Origin: DASQQQ01 sp036390995
GTDB lineage: Bacteria; Actinomycetota; UBA4738; HRBIN12
Length of the DNA stretch: 13,825 nt
Assembly: GCA_036390995.1 (NCBI GenBank)
Contig: DASWAT010000167.1
Location: 1-13,825 of the forward strand
Reading direction: 5' to 3'
Positions 7,222 to 12,651 of the stretch are shown here, piece after piece (the first letter of the stretch is position 1; the number at the start of each line of letters is the position of its first letter). A program made the position numbers and the translations under genes. The notes beneath the pieces are model-generated. The model was given only the letters and a program-made list of their open reading frames with translations, was not told where the DNA came from and made no database searches.

Positions 7222-7979
7222 GGCGCCACGGGGTTCGAGAGCACCCCGATGCCCTCGATGTCGACCTCGACGGTGTCGCCGGCGGAGAGCGCGCCGACGC
7301 CCTCGGGCGTGCCGGTCATGATCACGTCGCCCGGCAGGAGCGTGAGGAACGACGTGATGTACTCGATCAGGGTGGCCACCCCGAACGCCATGTCGGCCGT
7401 GGTGGCGAACTGCCGGGTCTCGCCGTTCAGGCGCGTCTCGATCCGGACCCCGGTCGGGTCGAGGTCGGTCTGGATCCACGGGCCGAGGGGGCACGAGCCG
7501 TCGAACCCCTTGGCCCGGGCCCACTGGTCGTCCGGGTGCTGGAGGTCGCGGAGCGTCACGTCGTTCCCGCACGCGTAGCCGAGGATGTAACGATAGGCGT
7601 CCTCGGAATGGACGTTGCGCGCGAGCCGGCCGATCACGACCGCCAGCTCGCCCTCGTAGTCCACGCGCTTGCTGATCGGCAGCAGCGGGATCGGATCGCC
7701 GGGCCCGATCACGGCGGTCGAGGGCTTGAAGAACAGGAGGGGCTCCTCGGGGACGTCGCCGCCGAACTCCTGGGCGTGTGCGAGGTAGTTGCGGCCAACG
7801 GCCACGATCTTCGAGGGCAGCACCGGCGCCAGGAGCCGCACGTCGTCCATGGGGATCTCCTCGCCGGTCGGCACGGGGTTCTCGAAGAACGTGCCGCCCA
7901 GCACCCGCACGGCGTCGGAGCCGTCCTCCACGGCGCCGGTGGCGATGCGGTCGGCGAAGCGGAACCGGACGAGCCTCAT
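7218..7979 (-). CDS. fumarylacetoacetate hydrolase family protein (FAH 1)
   Basis: 253 residues, typical of the short bacterial FAH family, whose members hydrolyse C-C bonds in acylpyruvates, decarboxylate oxaloacetate or isomerise and decarboxylate ring-cleavage products. Seen here: KIVAVGRNYLAHAQEFG at 57-73; the metal site E109-x-E111 in DYEGELAVVIGR plus D140 in CGNDVTLRD; the K157-x-x-D160 segment (RAKGFD); and MTGTPEGVG at 221-229. All three acidic metal (Mg/Mn) ligands are intact, so the enzyme should be active. The pattern is closest to acylpyruvases and the HpaG-type isomerase family; the real substrate is unknown. The ATG has no Shine-Dalgarno but a TAGCCT hexamer ends ten bases before it. 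It lies 48 bases after the decarboxylase gene and overlaps gltX by four bases (GTGA). Confidence 0.88.
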   Translation of the reverse strand: MRLVRFRFADRIATGAVEDGSDAVRVLGGTFFENPVPTGEEIPMDDVRLLAPVLPSKIVAVGRNYLAHAQEFGGDVPEEPLLFFKPSTAVIGPGDPIPLLPISKRVDYEGELAVVIGRLARNVHSEDAYRYILGYACGNDVTLRDLQHPDDQWARAKGFDGSCPLGPWIQTDLDPTGVRIETRLNGETRQFATTADMAFGVATLIEYITSFLTLLPGDVIMTGTPEGVGALSAGDTVEVDIEGIGVLSNPVAP

Positions 7980-7989
7980 GGCGAACGGC

Positions 7990-7995
7990 AGGCTA
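7990..7995 (-). promoter_or_regulatory. possible -10 hexamer (TAGCCT) for FAH 1
   Basis: On the minus strand TAGCCT matches TANNNT and ends ten bases before ATG 7979, with no Shine-Dalgarno between. It could give FAH 1-gltX their own near-leaderless transcript, separate from the decarboxylase gene 48 bases upstream. Confidence 0.3.
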
Positions 7996-8027
7996 TCGCA
8001 TCGGGCCGGGCGCGCCCGGGCTCGGTC

Positions 8028-8816
8028 TCATGCCAGCAGGAGGCCCTCGCCCCAGGTGACGCCGACGCTGCGGTAGTAGGCGCCGATCGTCTCCTCGGGC
8101 GCGAGATCCTCCAGCTCCTCGACCGGTGAGGACCCGAAGGCGAGCTCGGCCTCACCCCTCCAGACCTCCGAACCCTCCCAGTCGAAGCTCTTCATCGTGA
8201 CGAGCTCGTCCATCGAGGGCTCCGCTCCCTCCACGATCGATGGGAAGTACCGGTCGTGCAGCATCGGCAGGGCGTTCACGAACCCGCTCGTGTCCGAAGG
8301 GCCGGTGATCGTGAACCGGGCATCGATGATCCGCCGGTCGTGCACGCTCACGCTCGCGCCGAACCGGCCGCCGGGCTCGAGCCGAGGGCCCGCCTTCCCG
8401 AACCGGACCGGCCGGGTCATCCAGATCGAGCCGAGCTTCTTCGGATACCCCTGGTGCCAGCCCCGCGCGAGGGCGAAGTCCTTGTCCACCCAGATCGCGA
8501 TGCATCGCGAGTAGTGCTCGCCTCGGTGCCGGCACCGCACCACCACGAAGCACTCCTTGTACTGGGCGCGCACCGGGTCCAGCAGCTCCTCGAACGTGCC
8601 GCTGCACGACTGCCAGTCGGCGAAGATCACGGCCACCGCGTCGGGGTCGTCCCCGGCCGGTTGGATGGGATCGGGCAGCCAGCGCGCGACCGCCCCGGGG
8701 CGGGCGCGGTACTCGATGGTGAGCAGGTCGCCCGAGTAGTGCCACGGCGGTCCCGGCACGATCGAGGCTCGGCCCTCGGGCGAGCGCGGCGGCAGGAACC
8801 CCTTCAGCTCGGCCAT
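8028..8816 (-). CDS. acetoacetate decarboxylase family protein
   Basis: 262 residues, near the 240-260 of the family. Acetoacetate decarboxylases use a Schiff-base lysine to decarboxylate beta-keto acids; relatives act as aldolase-dehydratases or on other keto acids. The active-site lysine pair is visible as GYPKKLG, K126-K127, matching Lys115-Lys116 of the clostridial enzyme. A conserved glutamate is present in QYKECFVVV (E88). Other family features are PPWHYSGDLLTIEYRA at 23-38 and a C-terminal beta-rich region. The frame stays open 209 codons further upstream, but that part is antisense to the divergent FAH 2 gene. ATG 8816 gives the natural start, with AGGA about ten bases before it, or alternatively a TAGGAT -10 eight bases before it. 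It heads the minus-strand run that continues through FAH 1, gltX and the TMEM229-like gene. The substrate is unknown. Confidence 0.85.
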   Translation of the reverse strand: MAELKGFLPPRSPEGRASIVPGPPWHYSGDLLTIEYRARPGAVARWLPDPIQPAGDDPDAVAVIFADWQSCSGTFEELLDPVRAQYKECFVVVRCRHRGEHYSRCIAIWVDKDFALARGWHQGYPKKLGSIWMTRPVRFGKAGPRLEPGGRFGASVSVHDRRIIDARFTITGPSDTSGFVNALPMLHDRYFPSIVEGAEPSMDELVTMKSFDWEGSEVWRGEAELAFGSSPVEELEDLAPEETIGAYYRSVGVTWGEGLLLA

Positions 8817-8824
8817 GGGCTGCA

Positions 8825-8830
8825 ATCCTA
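8825..8830 (-). promoter_or_regulatory. possible -10 hexamer (TAGGAT) for the decarboxylase gene
   Basis: On the minus strand TAGGAT ends eight bases before ATG 8816, the spacing expected of a leaderless transcript. The same bases contain AGGA and could instead be a ribosome-binding site at slightly long spacing. The site lies in the 54-base divergent gap shared with FAH 2. Confidence 0.3.
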
Positions 8831-8870
8831 CGCGGTTGTTCGGCCGGCGCTGGAGCCATACTGAGGGCCC

Positions 8871-9716
8871 ATGGAGACCCGTAGGATCCTCCTCGACGGC
8901 AGCCCGACCACCGTCACCCGTGATGGCGACGAGCTCGTGGCCCTCGACGGCCGCCGGATCCCGATCGACGGCGCCACGCACCTGGCCCCCTGCGAGCCGA
9001 CCAAGATCGTCTGCATCCATCTGAACTACGAGAGCCGGGTGAAGGAATTCCTCACCAAGCTCCCGGCGGCCCCGACGTACTTCCACAAGCCCGTGAGCGC
9101 GCTGAACGCGCATGAGGGCGACGTCGTTCGCCCGCCGCGGTGCCGGTTCCTGAACTACGAGGGCGAGATCGCTATCGTGATCGGCAGGGAGTGCAGGCGC
9201 GTGGCGCCCGACGAAGCCGACGCGTATATCGCCGGCTACACGATCGCCAACGACTACGGCCTCCACGACTTCCGCGACACCGACGCCGGCTCGATGCTGC
9301 GGGTGAAGGGCTCGGACACGCTCTGCCCGCTGGGACCCGGACTCGTCACCGACTGGGACTTCCGAAGCAAGCGCATCCGGACCCTCGTGAACGGCGAAGC
9401 GAGGCAGGACGGGACCACCGACGAGATGGTGTGGGACACGCACTACCTCGTCGCCGACATCGCCAGGACCATCACGCTGATGCCGGGCGACGTGATCCTG
9501 TCGGGCACGCCGGCGAACTCACGGCCGGTGCAGCCCGGGGACGTCGTCGAGGTCGAGGTCGAGGGGCTCGGCCTCCTCCGCAACCGCATCGTCGAGGGCA
9601 CGGAGCCGATCCGCGAGGACGTCGGAGCTCAGCCCTCCGAATCCGAGGAGGTCGTCTCCACGGCGTTCGGGGGCGACTGGGAGTTCCGGGGCATCCGCCC
9701 GCCGCGGAAGGACTGA
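8871..9716 (+). CDS. fumarylacetoacetate hydrolase family protein (FAH 2)
   Basis: 281 residues. The metal site is intact: E97-x-E99 in NYEGEIAIVIGR and D128 in IANDYGLHDFRD. Other family motifs are KIVCIHLNYESRVKEF at 45-60, FHKPVSAL at 71-78, RVKGSDTLCPLGP at 144-156 and LSGTPANSRPV at 210-220. It differs clearly from FAH 1 in the lid and C-terminus and carries about 40 extra residues after the catalytic fold (about 240-281), ending in an acidic then Trp/Arg-rich tail. The SGTPANSRP form is typical of the 2-hydroxyhepta-2,4-diene-1,7-dioate isomerase/acylpyruvase branch, suggesting cleavage or isomerisation of a keto-acid intermediate. The exact reaction is unknown. The start is ATG 8871 with GAGGG three bases before it, which is close for a Shine-Dalgarno. 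It is divergent from the decarboxylase gene and first of the plus-strand run. Confidence 0.87.
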   Translation: METRRILLDGSPTTVTRDGDELVALDGRRIPIDGATHLAPCEPTKIVCIHLNYESRVKEFLTKLPAAPTYFHKPVSALNAHEGDVVRPPRCRFLNYEGEIAIVIGRECRRVAPDEADAYIAGYTIANDYGLHDFRDTDAGSMLRVKGSDTLCPLGPGLVTDWDFRSKRIRTLVNGEARQDGTTDEMVWDTHYLVADIARTITLMPGDVILSGTPANSRPVQPGDVVEVEVEGLGLLRNRIVEGTEPIREDVGAQPSESEEVVSTAFGGDWEFRGIRPPRKD

Positions 9717-9814
9717 GCCTCAGGACAGATCAGGGCGAACGGCACGAACCTCTTCATGGTCGTCTCCCCTCGGTTCCCTGTGGCCTAGCGCGACCGGCGA
9801 CCCTCGCGCGACGC

Positions 9815-9836
9815 GCTCGTTCGCGGCCGAACGAGC
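9815..9836. promoter_or_regulatory. perfect 9+9 bp palindrome, probable operator upstream of the GS-like gene
   Basis: Arms GCTCGTTCG (9815-9823) and CGAACGAGC (9828-9836) are exact reverse complements around a 4-base centre CGGC. A TANNNT hexamer (TATCCT, 9844-9849) follows eight bases downstream, so the palindrome covers the expected -35 position of the GS-like gene. That placement suits a dimeric repressor such as a TetR or GntR family protein. A terminator for FAH 2 is less likely, because it lies 99 bases after its stop and no T-run follows. Confidence 0.5.
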
Positions 9837-9843
9837 CCTGGGC

Positions 9844-9849
9844 TATCCT
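9844..9849 (+). promoter_or_regulatory. possible -10 hexamer (TATCCT) for the GS-like gene
   Basis: TATCCT matches TANNNT and lies 51 bases before ATG 9901. The resulting leader of roughly 45 bases includes a small inverted repeat (CGATC-GCG-GATCG, 9858-9870) and the AGGGAG ribosome-binding site. No good -35 is visible; its place is taken by the palindrome. Confidence 0.35.
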
Positions 9850-9900
9850 GCGTCGGTCGATCGCGGATCGTCACGGGACCCGAACCCAGGGAGCCGCCTG

Positions 9901-11205
9901 ATGGAAACCAAAGGCAAGCGTCTCCGTCTCCTCTACCCCGACATCCACGGTCTCGAGCGTGGGAAGTACCTCCTCGGCGACTGGAGCGGCACCGCGGCGT
10001 TCTGCATCGGCGTGTACCCCCTCACCTTCGACAAGGAGATCCTGCCGATCCCGAACACGCAGTTCGACATCGGCCTGCCGGACATCGAGGTGCACCTGGA
10101 CCGCGACTCCCTCCGCCCCGGATGGGAGGAGGGCACCGTGATCGGGCTGGGCGACGCCGAGTTCCGGGGCAAGCCCACGCCGCTGGACCCCCGGCACCTG
10201 CTTCGCGAGGCCATGCGATGGTGGGAGGACCGCGGCCTCACCCCGCAGCTGGCCTACGAGTTCGAGTTCTACCTCCTCGAGCCAGACGGGGACAAGGGCG
10301 GCTGGCGCTCCGTCGCGATGCCCTCGCACCGCGTCTACGGCACCGGCACCGCGATCGATCCGACGGGCGTCGTCGACGAGATCGTGCGGACGGCGCTCGA
10401 CTGCGGGTTCGAGGTCGAGAGCTGGGGCAGCGAGTACGACACCGCCCAGTACGAGGTGAACATCAAGTACCGGGACTGCATGGCGGCCACCGACGACGGC
10501 TTCCTGTTCCGCCTGTTGGCCCACGAGGTCGCGTTCAAGCGAGGCTACTGGACCACCTTCATCGGGCGCCCGTTCAACGATCGGGGCGGCAGCGGTCTGC
10601 ACGTGAACCTCAGCTTCCGCAACGAGGACGGCTCGAACGCGTTCCACGACCCCGCCACCGAGGACGGCCTGTCGACGCTCGCCCGCCGGTGCATGGCCGG
10701 GATGCTCGCGCACCACGAGGGCATGGCCGCGATCCTGGCCCCGCACGTGAACGCCTACAAGCGGCTCCAGCCCGACATGCTGAACGGCTACTGGGCGAAC
10801 TGGGGATACGACGACCGCACCGTCACCGTGCGCGTGCCGCCCGGCCGCGGCGAGACGAGCCGCCTCGAGCACCGCTCCGCGGACGGCGCCGCGAACCCGT
10901 ACCTGGCCGGTGCGGCCGTCCTGCTGGCTGCCCGCCTCGGCGTGGAGGGCGAGCTCGAGCTACCCCCCGCGCAGGAGCCGGGCGCCGATCCGAACACCGA
11001 CGTGCGCATCCCGCCCACCCTCGAGAAGGCCCTCGAAGCGCTCGAGGCGGACAAGGAACTCTGCGCGCTCCTCGGTCCCGAGCTCGTCGAGGCGTTCGGC
11101 ATCCTGAAACGCGCCGAGTGGGAGCGGTACACGAAGGCCGTCGATGACCCCAGCACGACGGACGTCACGCCGTGGGAGCTCGAGTACTACGTCCCGTTCT
11201 TCTGA
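9901..11205 (+). CDS. glutamine synthetase-like ligase (probable gamma-glutamyl amine ligase)
   Basis: 434 residues. The glutamine synthetase catalytic fold is clear: metal/ATP ligands E120 and E122 (YEFEFYL), E178 and E185 (SEYDTAQYEVN), H234 in GSGLH, the NAYKR segment ending R288, phosphate-site arginines in DDRTVTVRVP, and E323-H-R325 in the SRLEHRSADGAANPYL block. Ammonia-site features of true GS are missing. The Glu six residues after the YKR arginine (Glu327 in Salmonella GS) is Leu294, the Asn of NGSGxH is Gly229, no FDGSS motif is seen near the N-terminus, and no adenylylation tyrosine is present. Such changes occur in GS relatives that couple glutamate to amines, such as PuuA and GlnA2/GlnA3-type enzymes. 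I infer ATP-dependent gamma-glutamylation of an amine from the neighbouring pathway. ATG 9901 has AGGGAG eight bases upstream. Confidence 0.85.
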   Translation: METKGKRLRLLYPDIHGLERGKYLLGDWSGTAAFCIGVYPLTFDKEILPIPNTQFDIGLPDIEVHLDRDSLRPGWEEGTVIGLGDAEFRGKPTPLDPRHLLREAMRWWEDRGLTPQLAYEFEFYLLEPDGDKGGWRSVAMPSHRVYGTGTAIDPTGVVDEIVRTALDCGFEVESWGSEYDTAQYEVNIKYRDCMAATDDGFLFRLLAHEVAFKRGYWTTFIGRPFNDRGGSGLHVNLSFRNEDGSNAFHDPATEDGLSTLARRCMAGMLAHHEGMAAILAPHVNAYKRLQPDMLNGYWANWGYDDRTVTVRVPPGRGETSRLEHRSADGAANPYLAGAAVLLAARLGVEGELELPPAQEPGADPNTDVRIPPTLEKALEALEADKELCALLGPELVEAFGILKRAEWERYTKAVDDPSTTDVTPWELEYYVPFF

Positions 11206-11320
11206 CCCTCGGTCAGCGCGACCGGTTTCCCCACCTGGTCCCGCTCGCTGCGGACACTCGGCCCTACCTCCGGGGAAGCGCCGCCGGCGATGATGGACGA
11301 CAGGAGGAAGGAGTGATCGC

Positions 11321-12538
11321 ATGAAGGTGGTGTTGGTCGGTGTCGGCGGCGTCGGCGAGGCCATCGCGGTCGTGGCGAGGGATCGCCCTTGGCTCGAGCG
11401 CATGGTGCTCGCGGACTACAACGTCGACCGCGCGAAGGAGGTGCAGGCCAAGCTCGGCGACCCGGAGCGGTTCCCCGTGGAGTTCGTCGACGCCGGCAGG
11501 AAGGAGACGATCGCCGGGCTGGCGAGGAAGCACGAGGCCGACCTGATCATGAACGCGGTCGAGCCGGTCTTCGACGAGCCCATCTTCGATGCCGCGTTCG
11601 AGGCGGGCGCGAACTACATGGACATGGCCATGTCGCTCTCGCACCGCCACCCAACCGAGCCGTACCGCCAGCCCGGCGTGAAGCTCGGCGACTACCAGTT
11701 CGAGCGCTCGACCGAGTGGGAGGACAAAGGCCTCCTCGCGCTCGTCGGCATGGGCGTGGAACCCGGGATGGCCGACGTGTTCGCGAAGTACGCCGCGAAG
11801 CACCTCTTCGACGAGATCGACGAGATCGGGGTCCGCGACGGAGCGAACCTCCAGGTGAAGGGCTACGACTTCGCGCCGAACTTCTCGATCTGGACCACGA
11901 TCGAGGAGTGCCTGAACCCGCCCATCGTGTGGGAGCGGGATCGCGGCTGGTTCACCACGGACACCTTCTCGGAACCCGAGGTCTTCGAGTTCCCGGAGGG
12001 GATCGGCCCGATCGAGTGCGTGAACGTGGAGCACGAGGAGGTGCTCCTGATCCCCCGCTGGATCGACGCGGGCCGCGTGACGTTCAAGTACGGACTCGGC
12101 AACGAGTTCATCAACGTCCTGAAGGTGATCGAGCTGCTCGGTCTGGACTCGACCGAGCCGGTGCAGGTGAGGGGCGTCGAGGTCGCCCCCCGCGACGTGA
12201 TCGCGGCCGTGCTGCCCGACCCCGCACACCTGGGCGACCGGATGGTGGGGAAGACCTGCGCCGGCACGTGGGTGAAGGGCACGAAGGACGGGAAGCCTCG
12301 CGAGGTCTACCTGTACCAGGTCGCCGACAACGAGCTCTGCATGCGCGACTACGGCGTGCAAGCCGTCGTGTGGCAGACCGCGGTGAACCCCGTCATCGCC
12401 ATGGAGCTCCTGCAGACGGGCGCCTGGAAGGGCACCGGCGTGCTCGGCCCGGAGGCCTTCGACCCGGATCCGTTCTTCGACCTCATGCCCGCGTACCACT
12501 TCCCCTGGGGCACGAAGGAGATGACGCCGAAGGAGTGA
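11321..12538 (+). CDS. saccharopine dehydrogenase-like NAD(P)-dependent oxidoreductase
   Basis: 405 residues. The N-terminal Rossmann fold starts at residue 2 with VVLVGVGGVG (G7-x-G9-x-x-G12) and has an acidic residue, D32, at the end of the second strand, which usually favours NAD. A second family landmark is LVGMGVEPGMADVFAKYAA at 141-159, matching the G-x(3)-PG-x(2)-N/D-V-F-A segment of saccharopine, carboxynorspermidine and lysine-forming relatives. The family interconverts secondary amines with an amino acid and an aldehyde or keto acid. The substrate is not deducible; a role in releasing or forming an imine-linked amino acid would suit the adjacent ligase. The start is certain: ATG 11321 follows AGGAGGAAGGAG. 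It lies 115 bases after the ligase gene. The length is typical of bacterial saccharopine reductase-like proteins, and no truncation is seen. Confidence 0.85.
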   Translation: MKVVLVGVGGVGEAIAVVARDRPWLERMVLADYNVDRAKEVQAKLGDPERFPVEFVDAGRKETIAGLARKHEADLIMNAVEPVFDEPIFDAAFEAGANYMDMAMSLSHRHPTEPYRQPGVKLGDYQFERSTEWEDKGLLALVGMGVEPGMADVFAKYAAKHLFDEIDEIGVRDGANLQVKGYDFAPNFSIWTTIEECLNPPIVWERDRGWFTTDTFSEPEVFEFPEGIGPIECVNVEHEEVLLIPRWIDAGRVTFKYGLGNEFINVLKVIELLGLDSTEPVQVRGVEVAPRDVIAAVLPDPAHLGDRMVGKTCAGTWVKGTKDGKPREVYLYQVADNELCMRDYGVQAVVWQTAVNPVIAMELLQTGAWKGTGVLGPEAFDPDPFFDLMPAYHFPWGTKEMTPKE

Positions 12539-12569
12539 CGCGCGCCCGGCGAGGCAGGTCGCAGGCTCC

Positions 12570-12583
12570 GGCCCTCCAGGGCC
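12570..12583 (+). terminator. possible weak hairpin terminator after the saccharopine dehydrogenase-like gene
   Basis: GGCCC-TCCA-GGGCC forms a 5-bp all-GC stem with a 4-base loop, 32 bases after the stop codon. No T-run follows, so it is at best a weak or factor-assisted terminator. Confidence 0.22.
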
Positions 12584-12651
12584 CCTTGCCCGTAGAGCTC
12601 GTTCGGTAGCAAGATACCCGGACCTCGAGTCCTCATGGTGGGGGGAGATCC

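Noticed and set aside
7222..7572. Open minus-strand extension of the gltX frame (117 codons)
   Set aside because: It lies within FAH 1 in another frame, is Arg/Pro/His-rich, and GluRS begins at the GTGA overlap.
8817..9443. Open minus-strand extension of the decarboxylase frame (209 codons)
   Set aside because: It is exactly antisense to FAH 2, has no family resemblance, and the decarboxylase has a natural ATG at 8816.
9836..9891. CCCTGGG / CCCAGGG pair that could mask the ribosome-binding site of the GS-like gene
   Set aside because: The upstream copy lies before the likely -10, so it would not be in the transcript; seven bases at this distance can be chance.
11290..11316. Eight-codon frame MMDDRRKE just before the dehydrogenase gene
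   Set aside because: It consists largely of the ribosome-binding site AGGAGGAAGGAG; too short and biased to argue for a leader peptide.
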